64,000 bases of DNA from Pseudonocardia sulfidoxydans NBRC 16205 (lineage in GTDB: Bacteria > Actinomycetota > Actinomycetes > Mycobacteriales > Pseudonocardiaceae): positions 33,618-97,617 of the forward strand of contig NZ_BJVJ01000015.1 in assembly GCF_007989085.1 (NCBI RefSeq). The letters are read 5' to 3'. How positions within the stretch are numbered: position 1 is the first letter of the stretch; every line of letters starts with the position of its first letter. Below the pieces are notes generated by a model. It did not search any database. It was not told where the DNA came from and saw only the letters and a list, made by a program, of their open reading frames with translations. Both the position numbers and the translations under genes were made by a program. Below, piece by piece: positions 44,130 to 52,602 of this stretch.

Positions 44130-44648
44130 TCAGGCGTTGGCGCTCGCGTCGCGGCGCGGCAGCACCCAGTCGGGCCTCGGGAAATGGCAGGTGTAGCCGT
44201 TGGGGATGCGCTCCAGGTAGTCCTGGTGCTCGGGCTCCGCCTCCCAGAACGGGCCCGCCGGCTCCACCTCGGTGACGACCTTGCCGGGCCACAGCCCCGA
44301 CGCGTTCACGTCGGCGATCGTGTCCTGCGCGACATCACGCTGGTCGTCGTTCACGTAGTAGATCGCCGACCGGTACGACATGCCGATGTCGTTGCCCTGC
44401 CGGTTCTTCGTCGTCGGATCGTGGATCTGGAAGAAGAACTCCAGAATCTCGCGGTAGCTGGTCTCGGCCGGGTCGAAGACGATCTCGATGGCCTCGGCAT
44501 GCGTGCCGTGGTTGCGGTAGGTGGCATTGGTGACGTCCCCGCCGGTGTAACCGACGCGCGTCGTGACGACGCCGGGACGGCGCCGGATCAGATCCTCCAT
44601 ACCCCAGAAGCACCCCCCGGCGAGGATGGCCTTCTCGGTCTGGCTCAT
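44130..44648 (-). CDS. msrA: Peptide-methionine (S)-S-oxide reductase MsrA
   Basis: A 172-residue repair enzyme reducing methionine-S-sulfoxide. The catalytic motif GGCFWG is at residues 11-16, with the expected [33 protein letters not shown] and [14 protein letters not shown] blocks. Only the nucleophilic Cys is kept; I see no resolving Cys near the C-terminus (a Cys sits in GYTCHFP), so recycling may need thioredoxin or mycothiol/mycoredoxin directly. ATG follows GGAAGGAA. Confidence 0.95.
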   Translation of the reverse strand: MSQTEKAILAGGCFWGMEDLIRRRPGVVTTRVGYTGGDVTNATYRNHGTHAEAIEIVFDPAETSYREILEFFFQIHDPTTKNRQGNDIGMSYRSAIYYVNDDQRDVAQDTIADVNASGLWPGKVVTEVEPAGPFWEAEPEHQDYLERIPNGYTCHFPRPDWVLPRRDASANA

Positions 44649-44797
44649 GTCGGGTTCCTTCCGTCGTGGGCCTGCCACCACGGTCAACACGTGGAAGGGG
44701 ATCACCCATCCCGGGAAGGCGCTCGCACTTGCGGTGGTGGCGGTCACCCCAGCATGCCCCCCGGGACGCCTCGGCGACAGAGGCAGCCGACGGTCGA

Positions 44798-45226
44798 TCA
44801 GCCGAAGTCGGCGGGGCCGAACTCGCGCGGCTCGACCAGAACCATCCAGTTCCCGGAGTTGTCGCGGGCCACGGCCTCGATCCCGTACGGACGCTCCTCC
44901 GGCGGGTTGATGAACTGCACACCCTTGGACAGCAGGTCCTCGTAGGTCTTGCGGCAGTCGTCGACGTTCATCCCCAGCCCGTTCATACCGCCGCCGTCCT
45001 GCGCACGCCTGATCGCCTCGATCATCTCCGGCGAGAACGGCGGCCCCGGAACCGTCAGATGCACCTGCAGCTCGGGCTGGTTCGGGTGCCTCACCGTGCA
45101 CCAGCGGTAGCCGTCGCCGATCGTGATGTCGGTGTGCTCCTCGAAGCCGAGGACGTCGATGTAGAAGGCCTTGGACTCGTCGACGTCCTTGACGAAGACG
45201 CTGGTGATGCTGATGTTCGTGATCAT
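44798..45226 (-). CDS. VOC (glyoxalase/bleomycin resistance) family protein
   Basis: A 142-residue vicinal-oxygen-chelate protein: [29 protein letters not shown] is the first half-module, and [23 protein letters not shown]...[15 protein letters not shown] the second, with metal-binding residues in the WxxV/Q and E positions. The upstream AraC regulator gene ends 10 bp before its start, so it is probably co-transcribed. Such pairs occur widely in actinobacteria; substrate unknown. Confidence 0.87.
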   Translation of the reverse strand: MITNISITSVFVKDVDESKAFYIDVLGFEEHTDITIGDGYRWCTVRHPNQPELQVHLTVPGPPFSPEMIEAIRRAQDGGGMNGLGMNVDDCRKTYEDLLSKGVQFINPPEERPYGIEAVARDNSGNWMVLVEPREFGPADFG

Positions 45227-45236
45227 GCGGGAAAGG

Positions 45237-45695
45237 CTAGGAGCCGTCGCGGTCCGCGGGCTTCTCCTGGATTGCGGAGTCGCGCTTCTCCGCCAGCCCC
45301 CACATGAACACCCAACATCCCGGGATGCGCGGCGCCCCCGCCTCCGACCACCGCCGCTGGAACTCCTTCGGCGTCTCCCCGACGATCTCCCGGAACCGGC
45401 TGCTGAACGAGCCGAGGCTGGAGAACCCGACCGAGTGGCAGACCTCGGTGACCGTGAGGTTGGTGGCGCGCAACAGGTCCTGCGCCCGCTCGACCCGCCG
45501 CTGCGACAGGTGCGCCGCCGGGGAGAGGCCGTACGCCGCGGTGAACAGGCGCTGGAAGTGGAACTTGCTGATCCCCGCGACCGCCGCCACGGCCCCGAGG
45601 TCGAGCTGCTCGGTGTAGTGGCTGTCGATGTGGTCGCGCGCCCGGCGCAGGTGGACCAGCACGTCCCCCGGCACCCGGACCTGCGGTTCCCCCAC
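45237..45695 (-). CDS. AraC family regulator (short form)
   Basis: A 152-residue protein that is essentially only the AraC DNA-binding domain: RARDHIDSHYTEQLDLGAVAAVAGISKFHFQRLF and TVTEVCHSVGFSSLGSFSSRFREIVGETPKEF. A short C-terminal tail follows. GTG at 45695 is the preferred start. It is upstream of, and likely controls, the VOC protein gene. Confidence 0.87.
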   Translation of the reverse strand: MGEPQVRVPGDVLVHLRRARDHIDSHYTEQLDLGAVAAVAGISKFHFQRLFTAAYGLSPAAHLSQRRVERAQDLLRATNLTVTEVCHSVGFSSLGSFSSRFREIVGETPKEFQRRWSEAGAPRIPGCWVFMWGLAEKRDSAIQEKPADRDGS

Positions 45696-45834
45696 TCCAC
45701 GAAGTCTAGGACCCGTGGATTCGACATGAGGGTCGAGACGGCGCCCGGATCGAACCCTCACGTCGAACTCGCCGTCGGGACCGAGGGCGTTCTGAGGCTT
45801 GAGGGGCCGCGAGACCCAGGAGCACACTCCACGC

Positions 45835-46128
45835 ATGGGTAAGCGTGACGGATCGACGCTCTCGATCGGCAGCACCGGCTCCATCCTGTCCATCGGGAGC
45901 AGCGGTTCGATCCTGTCGGTCGGCTCCACGGGCTCGATCCTGTCGATCGGGTCGGTCGGGTCGTTCCTGTCGGTGTGGTCGGTCGGGTCCTTCGGCTGCA
46001 TCGCGTCGATCTTCAGCGCGCTCTCGGAGCGCTCGATCCTCTCGTGGCGGTCGCGCCGCGCGCTCCTGGCGTCCGGGGTCGACAACCGCGCCGGGGTGAC
46101 GCCGATCAGGCCGTCACGTACCGGGTGA
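45835..46128 (+). CDS. Small Ser-Gly-Ile repeat protein (SxGSILSIGS repeats)
   Basis: A 97-residue protein. Residues 6-55 are about eight to nine six-residue units of the pattern (S/T)-I-L-S-I/V-G-S-x-G-S (for example LSIGSTGSILSIGSSGS), which would wind into a beta-solenoid. The C-terminal 40 residues are basic and non-repetitive. No signal peptide. CAGGAG lies 12 bp before the ATG. Short proteins of this style occur in actinobacteria, function unknown. It is divergent from the AraC-VOC pair. Confidence 0.7.
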   Translation: MGKRDGSTLSIGSTGSILSIGSSGSILSVGSTGSILSIGSVGSFLSVWSVGSFGCIASIFSALSERSILSWRSRRALLASGVDNRAGVTPIRPSRTG

Positions 46129-46132
46129 GCCG

Positions 46133-46572
46133 GTGAGCGCCGCGCCGGCCCCGCAGCAGGTGCGGTTCTGCCGTTCCCGCGACGGCGCCCGCATCGCGTT
46201 CCCGAGCGTGTCGACCGGCTGAATCCTGTCGAGTTGGAGCCCGGCGACGATCGTCGACGAGCAGGACGCCGAGATGGAGGGGGCGGGCGCGGCCGGAGAG
46301 CGAGTTCCGCCGCGTCTTCACCAGCCTGATGATCCCCGGCGCGACGCCCGAGCAGATGGCGTGGGGTGGACGACCTGCTCGAGATGGCCACGTCGGCCGA
46401 CAACTGTATCGCCGCACGTCGCGGGCGTCACGACGTCCACGTCCGTCCGCTGCCGCCCGAGCTGGACGTGCCGACGCTGGTGATCCAGTCCCGCGGCGAC
46501 AGGCTCACCGACTTCGACGAGGCCCGCGAGCTCGCCGCGAGCATCCCGGGGCCCGGCTGGATCGAGCCGCAA
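46133..46572 (+). pseudogene. Decayed alpha/beta hydrolase gene
   Basis: Pieces of one hydrolase are spread over different frames. The N-terminal part (QQVRFCRSRDGARIAFPSVSTG) stops at TGA 46220-46222. A middle piece (FRRVFTSLMIPGATPEQMAW) and the C-terminal piece (DDLLEMATSADN, LDVPTLVIQSRGDRLTDFDEARELAASIPG) follow in other frames. The nucleophile-elbow region is missing, so the gene is both shifted and internally deleted. The end runs into repeat C. Confidence 0.75.
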
Positions 46573-46630
46573 ACCCCCTGTGAGCGGCAATAGTCGCTAT
46601 AGCGACTATTGCCGCTCACAGGGGGTTTGC
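46569..46630. repeat. Palindromic repeat, copy C, extended to a 62-bp perfect palindrome
   Basis: The 40-bp core (46580-46619, arms GTGAGCGGCAATAGTCG...) is perfect and is flanked by 11-bp perfect complementary arms GCAAACCCCCT and AGGGGGTTTGC. It is the longest palindrome in the window and lies at the 3' end of the decayed hydrolase gene, 95 bp before the next gene. Confidence 0.92.
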
Positions 46631-46724
46631 CCTCCGACAGCGGGGGAGCGCCCGATCGATCCGCGCCGCGAGCCGCGCCAGTGTGGAGCGAACGCGACCA
46701 CGGCGACGAAACGGACGGTGCCCG

Positions 46725-47579
46725 ATGCTGCACGCCGAACCGGAGACCGACACCGGGACCGACCCGGCCGAGCTCCACGCCCTCGTACGGCAGCACGGGA
46801 CCGGCACCCTGCCCGCCGAGCTGCTCACCCGGCTCCACGAGGAACGGACCGCCACCCGCGACCCGTTCCTCATCGACTACCTCGACGGCGTCCTCTCCGC
46901 CTCGGGCGCGCAGCTGGGCATGCTCCTGCTGGAGCGGGTCCGGACGGCCGCCGCGCTGTCGGCGGAGGAGATGGCGACACTGCTGGTCGCCGACGTCGTC
47001 GCCCACGAACGCACCGGCGACGAGCACCGCCGGCGGGTCCGGCACGCGCTCCGCTTCGTCGCCGTCGCCACCGGGACCCCGCTGGCCGACATCGACCCGC
47101 CCGCGTTCCCGGACGGTCCGGCCGAGCCGTGGTTCGAACGCACCGTCACCGCGGCGGACGGCGACGAGTTCGCCCTGGTCCGCGTCCTGCAGGCCCGGGA
47201 GATGCTGTTCACCGTCCTCGCCGACGACGTCCGCGCCGCCACCCTCGCGGTCCGCGACGGCCGGCCCGACGAGGCGGCCGAGCTGATCGCCCATGCGACG
47301 ACGATGTTCGACCGCGCCACGATGCTGTCGCGCGTGGTCGCAATCCCGCTCGCCGGCGACGTCCGGTCGGAGCGCTACGAGCGGTTCGCCGCGGCGTGCG
47401 GCCCGCTGGGCACGCGGCTGGGCGAGGCCCGCCCGGACACCCTCGCCGGCTCCGTCGCCGCCGACCCGGAGTCCGAGCTCGTCCCCGCCCTCGACCTCCT
47501 CGACGAGGCCCGGCGCCGATGGGCGGGCCGGCTCGCCGCGGACGCGGCCCGGGTCCCGGCAGCCGTGGCCGCCGCCTGA
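46725..47579 (+). CDS. Conserved hypothetical protein
   Basis: A 284-residue, mostly helical soluble protein (LLVADVVAHERTGDEHRRRVRHALRFVAVATG; RVLQAREMLFTVLADDVRAATLAVRDGRPDEAAELIAHATTMFDRATMLSRVV). No transmembrane segment, signal or catalytic motif that I recognise. The next gene, an IPNS-like dioxygenase, starts 117 bp downstream. ATG at 46725 is chosen over one 14 codons earlier because conserved-looking sequence begins there. Confidence 0.6.
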   Translation: MLHAEPETDTGTDPAELHALVRQHGTGTLPAELLTRLHEERTATRDPFLIDYLDGVLSASGAQLGMLLLERVRTAAALSAEEMATLLVADVVAHERTGDEHRRRVRHALRFVAVATGTPLADIDPPAFPDGPAEPWFERTVTAADGDEFALVRVLQAREMLFTVLADDVRAATLAVRDGRPDEAAELIAHATTMFDRATMLSRVVAIPLAGDVRSERYERFAAACGPLGTRLGEARPDTLAGSVAADPESELVPALDLLDEARRRWAGRLAADAARVPAAVAAA

Positions 47580-47696
47580 TGGGCTGTCCCGACGACCGGG
47601 TCGGTTCGGCAGCGGACGTCGTCCGGCTGGGCGCGGTGCCGCGGGCGGCGGCTGCGGGCCTGGTCGTGGCCACGGGCCCGACCTAGTGTCGACGGC

Positions 47697-48713
47697 ATGG
47701 ACATCCCGGTGCTGGCCTTCGACCGGGCGCGTGGCGCCGACGGCACGTTCGACCCGCAGTTCCTCGACGCCCTGCGCGCCGCGCTGCACGAGGTGGGCTT
47801 CCTGCAGCTGACCGACTTCGGCGCCGCCCCCGGCCAGGTCGCGGAGTTCACCGAGGTCGTCGGCCGGTTCTTCGCCCTTCCGCTGCAGGACCGGCTCGCT
47901 CTCGACAACCGGCTGTCGCCGCACTTCCGCGGCTACACCCGGCTCGGCCACGAGATCACCGCGGGCCGCCCCGACGCCCGCGAGCAGCTCGACTACGGCC
48001 CCGAGCTGCCGGTCCGGCCGCGTGCGGAGTGGGACGCGTCGTTCCGGCTGCTGGAGGGCCCCAACCAGTGGCCCGACGCCGCGCTGCCGGAACTGCGCAC
48101 CATCGTCCTGGCCTGGGCCGACCTGATGTGCCGGGTCGCCGACGAGCTGACCCGCGCGGTCGCGGCGTCGCTGGGGCTGCCCGAGGACCAGTTCGCCGAC
48201 GCCTTCTCCGGGGAACCGCACTGGTTCGGCAAGCTGATCCGCTACGTCGGCGCCGACTCCGACGGCGCCGAGGCCCAGGGCGTCGGCCCGCACGCCGACT
48301 GGGGCTTCCTCACCCTGCTGCTGCAGGACGGCACCGGTGGCCTGCAGGCCCGCCCGCCGCGGGCGACCGAGTGGGTCGACGTCCCGCCCGTCGACGGGGC
48401 GTTGGTGATCAACGTCGGCGAGATGCTGGAGGTGGCGACGCACGGCTACCTGGTGTCGACGGTCCACCGCGTGCTGCCGTGCGCGCCGGGGACGACGCGG
48501 CAGTCGGCCGGGTTCTTCTGGTCGCCGCGCCTCGACGCCACGCTCGACGCCGTCCCGCTGACGCCCGAGCTGGCCGCGAAGGCGCCGGGCGTCACCGAGA
48601 CCGCGCACAACTCGCTGCTGCCGCGGTTCGGTGACAACGCGTTGAAGGGCTGGTTCCGGTCGCACCCCGAGGTGGCGCAGCGCCATCACCCCGACCTGAC
48701 CGCCCCCCTGTGA
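47697..48713 (+). CDS. Isopenicillin N synthase-like 2-oxoglutarate/Fe(II) dioxygenase
   Basis: A 338-residue double-stranded beta-helix oxygenase. Iron ligands are in GPHADWGFLT (His-x-Asp) and STVHRVL (distal His); the 2-oxoglutarate Arg-x-Ser is RQS in TTRQSAGFFW. The N-terminal DIOX_N region (LRAALHEVGFLQLTDFG) is present. Plausible roles are oxidation of an amino acid or small metabolite. Its TGA stop codon is formed by the first bases of repeat D. Confidence 0.9.
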   Translation: MDIPVLAFDRARGADGTFDPQFLDALRAALHEVGFLQLTDFGAAPGQVAEFTEVVGRFFALPLQDRLALDNRLSPHFRGYTRLGHEITAGRPDAREQLDYGPELPVRPRAEWDASFRLLEGPNQWPDAALPELRTIVLAWADLMCRVADELTRAVAASLGLPEDQFADAFSGEPHWFGKLIRYVGADSDGAEAQGVGPHADWGFLTLLLQDGTGGLQARPPRATEWVDVPPVDGALVINVGEMLEVATHGYLVSTVHRVLPCAPGTTRQSAGFFWSPRLDATLDAVPLTPELAAKAPGVTETAHNSLLPRFGDNALKGWFRSHPEVAQRHHPDLTAPL

Positions 48714-48749
48714 GTGGCAATAGTCGCTATAGCGACTATTGCCACTCAC
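48710..48749. repeat. Palindromic repeat, copy D (perfect)
   Basis: Perfect 40-bp palindrome, arms GTGAGTGGCAATAGTCG. The TGA at its second to fourth bases is the stop codon of the dioxygenase gene. The next gene begins about 125 bp later on the same strand. Confidence 0.9.
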
Positions 48750-48874
48750 GACCGCGCGAGCGCGGTCGTCGTCCGGCTCCGCGCCCTGCACGTCGACAGG
48801 ACTGCGCACCGGAACGAGGCGGGCAGGTCACACGACCGGTGGCGGCCACGCGAGATCCACGGGACGATCCGGAC

Positions 48875-49801
48875 GTGGACTACGCGACGATGCGTGACCT
48901 GTTCTTCGCCGCCCCCTCGCAGGAGCGCCCGCAGGCGCGCGCGGCCACCGGGGCGAGCCCCGCCCGCGCGCTGCGCGACGCCTTCGAACCTCTTGCGTCG
49001 CAGGCGATCTGGTCGGCCGAGAGCGCCGACGGCTACCGCGAGCTGGGGCTCGACGACTTCTTCGTCGCCTACGTCCGGCAACGCACCGCGCCGCTGGGCG
49101 AGCCCGCCGCGCCGGTCGCGGTGACCGCGATGGGCGTGTTCGCCTACGACCTCATCGCGCCCCAGTACGAGGCCGGGATCGCCGCGATCAGCCGGGCCGA
49201 CGCCGTCCGTGTCCGCACCAACGCCCCGGGCCCGACGTTGCGTCGTGTACTGGCCGGCGAACCGGATCTCGACGCCCGCGCCGCCGCCGTCCTCGCCGCG
49301 CTGCGCCGGGGCCTCGACGCCGCCGACGCCACCTCCCGGCCCCTGTTCACCGGGCTGCGGGCCGAGCCGTGGCCCGCCGACGTCCTCGCCGCCCTCGTCC
49401 ACGCCTGCAACCAGCTGCGTGAGCACCGCGGTGACTCCCACCTCGCGGTGTGCGCGGTCGCGGGGCTCGATCCCGTCGAGATGAACATCCTCACCGAGCT
49501 GTACTGCGGCTACCCGATCCTGGAGTACACCGCGACGCGCGGGTGGAGCCCCGAGCAGATGGAGGCCGCCGTGGGCAGGCTCCGGGCCCGGGGACTCGTC
49601 GACGGGTCCGGCGCGATGACCGCCGCCGGCGTCGACTTCCGGCACGGGCTGGAGGAGCAGACCGACGCGATGCAGCAGTCGATCGTCGACGCGATCGGCG
49701 ACGACATCGGTGTCGTCACCGCGGAGCTGAACCGCTGGTCGGACGCCCTGGTGGCCGGGGGTGCGGCGCCGGTCGACCCCGCGAAACGCCTCGCCGGGTA
49801 G
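48875..49801 (+). CDS. SCO6745/SalK-like helix-turn-helix family protein
   Basis: A 308-residue protein resembling the actinobacterial SCO6745 family: GLDPVEMNILTELYCGYPILEYTATRGW followed by a winged-helix-like region (SPEQMEAAVGRLRARGLVDGSGAMTAAG). It probably regulates transcription or is an enzyme accessory; no member is known to me in detail. GTG 48875 or ATG 48890 are the likely starts. The frame is open upstream through repeat D, which is fortuitous. Confidence 0.75.
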   Translation: MDYATMRDLFFAAPSQERPQARAATGASPARALRDAFEPLASQAIWSAESADGYRELGLDDFFVAYVRQRTAPLGEPAAPVAVTAMGVFAYDLIAPQYEAGIAAISRADAVRVRTNAPGPTLRRVLAGEPDLDARAAAVLAALRRGLDAADATSRPLFTGLRAEPWPADVLAALVHACNQLREHRGDSHLAVCAVAGLDPVEMNILTELYCGYPILEYTATRGWSPEQMEAAVGRLRARGLVDGSGAMTAAGVDFRHGLEEQTDAMQQSIVDAIGDDIGVVTAELNRWSDALVAGGAAPVDPAKRLAG

Positions 49802-49804
49802 GTC

Positions 49805-49844
49805 GTGAGTGGCGATGGTCGCTATAGCGACCATCGCCACTCAC
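49805..49844. repeat. Palindromic repeat, copy E (perfect)
   Basis: Perfect 40-bp palindrome, arms GTGAGTGGCGATGGTCG, 3 bp after the stop of the SCO6745-like gene and 11 bp before the stop of the convergent AHSA1 gene. Confidence 0.9.
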
Positions 49845-49855
49845 AGGGTTGTCGC

Positions 49856-50350
49856 TCATGCCGCCAGGGAGATCGCGACCTGTTCCAGGCGGTCCATCGC
49901 CTCCTGCATGCCGCCCTCCATGCCCGACCCGATGTGGGCGTCGCGGTGCTCCGGGACGGGGTGCTGCACCAGCATCGTCAACGTCGTGCGACCGTCGGCC
50001 TCGGTGAACGTGACCGTGTCGAGCGCCTCGCCGTCGGGCATGCCCTCGAACACCTCGGTCATGACGAGCTTCTCGTGCGTGTCGATCTCGCGGTACTCGC
50101 CGTGGAAGCCCACCTCGAAGCCGCCGTCGGCAACGAGGACGTAGCGCCACGCGCCGCCGACGCGCAGGTCGACCTCCGCGAGCGTGACCACGCCGCGCTC
50201 GCCCGCCCACCAGCGCTTGATCAGCTCGGGCGTGGTGTACGCCTTCCACACCAGGTGTTTCGGGGCCGCGAACTCCCTGGTGATGACGATCTCGCGGTCA
50301 CCCTGCAGCGTCACCGTCGCGCTGTGGGTCGTGGTCGTGTTTCCGCTCAT
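49856..50350 (-). CDS. AHSA1/SRPBCC family protein
   Basis: A 164-residue START-like fold protein: ITREFAAPKHLVWKAYTTPELIKRWW at the start, and GWRYV-type and TLTMLVQHP segments. Members bind hydrophobic ligands or help Hsp90-like proteins. Its start lies 53 bp inside the 3' end of the ArsR gene, the usual ArsR-AHSA1 pair. Confidence 0.88.
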   Translation of the reverse strand: MSGNTTTTHSATVTLQGDREIVITREFAAPKHLVWKAYTTPELIKRWWAGERGVVTLAEVDLRVGGAWRYVLVADGGFEVGFHGEYREIDTHEKLVMTEVFEGMPDGEALDTVTFTEADGRTTLTMLVQHPVPEHRDAHIGSGMEGGMQEAMDRLEQVAISLAA

Positions 50351-50684
50351 CGTTCTCCGCCTCCATCAGTTCCTCGAGTACGACGTCCATCCGGTCGAAC
50401 CGCTCGGACCAGAGCTGCTCGAAGCCGCGCACCCATTCGTGGATCGGCTTGAGCGGCACGGGGTCGAGCCGGTACAGCCGGCGGCGTCCGTCGTCGCGGA
50501 CGTCCACGAGGCCGACCTCCCGCAGCACCTTCAAGTGCTTCGAGACCAGGGGCTGTGCGACGCCCATCCGCTCGACGATCTCGTTCACCGCGAGTTCGCC
50601 GCGTGCGAGGAGGTCGAGGATCTGTCGCCGCCTCGGCTCGGCCACCGCGTTGAACGCGTCGGTGGTGGTCGCCGCCCGTGCCAT
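50298..50684 (-). CDS. ArsR family transcriptional regulator
   Basis: A 128-residue winged-helix repressor: AVAEPRRRQILDLLARGELAVNEIVERMGVAQPLVSKHLKVLREVGLVDVRDDGRRRLYRL. No metal-binding Cys, as in the SdpR-like branch. It overlaps the AHSA1 gene and has a near-palindromic site 9 bp upstream of its start that is a probable autoregulatory operator. Confidence 0.9.
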   Translation of the reverse strand: MARAATTTDAFNAVAEPRRRQILDLLARGELAVNEIVERMGVAQPLVSKHLKVLREVGLVDVRDDGRRRLYRLDPVPLKPIHEWVRGFEQLWSERFDRMDVVLEELMEAENDERKHDHDPQRDGDAAG

Positions 50685-50692
50685 GACCGAAG

Positions 50693-50714
50693 CGTATATC
50701 CATATGGGAATACG
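50693..50714. promoter_or_regulatory. Near-palindrome CGTAT-N2-CCATATGG-N2-ATACG, candidate ArsR operator
   Basis: 22 bp, 18 positions symmetric, in an AT-rich island immediately upstream of the arsR start. It lies in the gap shared with the divergent monooxygenase gene, so it may control both. Confidence 0.6.
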
Positions 50715-50788
50715 TCAAGGGGTGCCTCTTCCGGCCTTCACGTTGTTGAATGTCGACGAGGACGTCCCTGTGGCAAGGAGGCCATCGA

Positions 50789-52597
50789 GTGACCCAGTCC
50801 GTCGAGACCGCGAGCGCAGCAGCGACCGCCACCGAGCAATGGCTCACCGCGTTCCAGAACGCGTTGACCGCACGCGACGTCGACGCCGCCGCGGCGCTGT
50901 TCGCCGACGAGAGCTACTGGCGCGACATCGTCTCGTTCACCTGGAACATCACGACCGTCGAAGGGCCCGCAGGCGTCGCCGACCTGTTGCGCGCCACCCT
51001 CGACGACGTCGAACCCGCCGGTTTCCGCGCCACCGAGGAACCCGCCGAGGCCGACGGTGTGATCACCGCGTGGATCGCGTTCGAGACCAAGGTCGGCCGC
51101 GGATCGGGCCTGCTCAGACTCGTCGACGGCAAGGCATTCACCCTGCTCACCACGCTGGACGAGCTGAAGGGCCACGAGGAGCCCGCACGCGACCGACGCG
51201 CCCAGGGCGTCCGCCACGGTGCCCACCGCGACCGCGTCACCTGGGCCGAGAGCCGTGAGCAGGAGGCCGCCGAGCTCGGCTACACCGTCCAGCCCGAGGT
51301 CGTCATCGTCGGCGGCGGCCAGGGCGGCATCGCGCTCGGCGCGCGGCTGCGCCAGCTGGGCGTCCCCGCGATCATCATCGAGCGCAACGCCCGCCCCGGC
51401 GACTCCTGGCGCAAGCGCTACAAGTCCCTCGCCCTCCACGACCCGGTCTGGTACGACCACCTGCCGTACATCCCGTTCCCGGAGAACTGGCCGGTCTTCT
51501 CGCCGAAGGACAAGATCGGCGACTGGCTCGAGATGTACACGAAGGTCATGGAGCTCAACTACTGGGGCTCGACGACGGCGAAGAGCGCGTCCTACGACGA
51601 GTCCTCAAAGACCTGGACCGTCGTCGTCGACCGCGACGGCGAAGAGGTCACCCTCCAGCCCAAGCAGCTCGTGCTCGCACTCGGCGCGTCCGGCCTGCCT
51701 GTCGTCCCCGAGATACCCGGAGCCGAGAAGTTCCGCGGCGACCAGCACCACTCCTCGGCCCACCCCGGACCCGACGAGTACAAGGGCAAGAGGGCCGTCG
51801 TCATCGGCTCGAACAACTCCGCCCACGACATCTGCGCCGCGCTCTGGGAGGCCGGCGCCGACGTCACCATGGTGCAGCGCAGCTCCACCCACATCGTCCG
51901 GTCCGACACCCTCATGGACCTCGGCGTCGGCGACCTCTACTCCGAGCGCGCCCTCACCGCCGGCGTCACGACGTTCAAGGGCGACACGATCTTCGCGTCG
52001 CTGCCGTTCCGCATCCTGCACACGTTCCAGATCCCGGTGTACGCGGCGATCAAGGAGCGCGACCAGGAGTTCTACGACCGGTTGGAGAAGGCCGGCTTCG
52101 ACATCGACTGGGGCGTCGACGACTCCGGCCTCTTCCTCAAGTACCTGCGCCGCGGCTCGGGCTACTACATCGACGTCGGCGCCTCCGAGCTCGTCGCGAA
52201 CGGCGACGTCAAGCTCGCCAAGGGGCAGGTCACCGAGCTGACCGAGGACGAGGTCGTGCTGGAGGACGGCACCCGGCTGCCCGCCGACCTCGTCGTCTAC
52301 GCCACCGGCTACGGCTCCATGAACCAGCTGGCCTCCGACATCATCGGCCAGGACGTGGCCGACAAGGTCGGCAAGGTCTGGGGCCTCGGCTCGGGCACGC
52401 CCAAGGACCCGGGCCCCTGGGAGGGCGAGCTGCGCAACATGTGGAAGCCCACCGCCCAGGAGGGTCTGTGGATCCACGGCGGCAACCTCGCCCTGTCCCG
52501 CTACTACTCGCTCTACCTGGCCCTGCAGCTCAAGGCGCGCCAGGAGGGCATCCCGACACCCGTCTACAACCAGGCGGAGGTGCACCACACCGAGTGA
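50789..52597 (+). CDS. SnoaL-like domain fused to a flavin-containing monooxygenase
   Basis: A 602-residue two-domain protein. Residues about 10-135 are NTF2/SnoaL-like (WLTAFQNALTARDVDAAAALFADESYWRD). From about 168 an FMO/Baeyer-Villiger type flavoprotein follows: VVIVGGGQGGIALGARLRQLG (FAD), the signature region FRGDQHHSSAHPGPDEYKGKR, VVIGSNNSAHDICAAL (NADPH) and a C-terminal VVYATGYG. GTG at 50789 follows AAGGAG. Likely oxidises a carbonyl or N/S compound; the NTF2 part may shape the substrate. Confidence 0.88.
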   Translation: MTQSVETASAAATATEQWLTAFQNALTARDVDAAAALFADESYWRDIVSFTWNITTVEGPAGVADLLRATLDDVEPAGFRATEEPAEADGVITAWIAFETKVGRGSGLLRLVDGKAFTLLTTLDELKGHEEPARDRRAQGVRHGAHRDRVTWAESREQEAAELGYTVQPEVVIVGGGQGGIALGARLRQLGVPAIIIERNARPGDSWRKRYKSLALHDPVWYDHLPYIPFPENWPVFSPKDKIGDWLEMYTKVMELNYWGSTTAKSASYDESSKTWTVVVDRDGEEVTLQPKQLVLALGASGLPVVPEIPGAEKFRGDQHHSSAHPGPDEYKGKRAVVIGSNNSAHDICAALWEAGADVTMVQRSSTHIVRSDTLMDLGVGDLYSERALTAGVTTFKGDTIFASLPFRILHTFQIPVYAAIKERDQEFYDRLEKAGFDIDWGVDDSGLFLKYLRRGSGYYIDVGASELVANGDVKLAKGQVTELTEDEVVLEDGTRLPADLVVYATGYGSMNQLASDIIGQDVADKVGKVWGLGSGTPKDPGPWEGELRNMWKPTAQEGLWIHGGNLALSRYYSLYLALQLKARQEGIPTPVYNQAEVHHTE

Positions 52598-52602
52598 CCC
52601 CT

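Noticed and set aside
48710..48874. Upstream extension of the SCO6745-like protein through repeat D, and similar starts in the other copies
   Set aside because: The extended N-termini come from the palindrome itself and recur at unrelated genes; better starts lie downstream.
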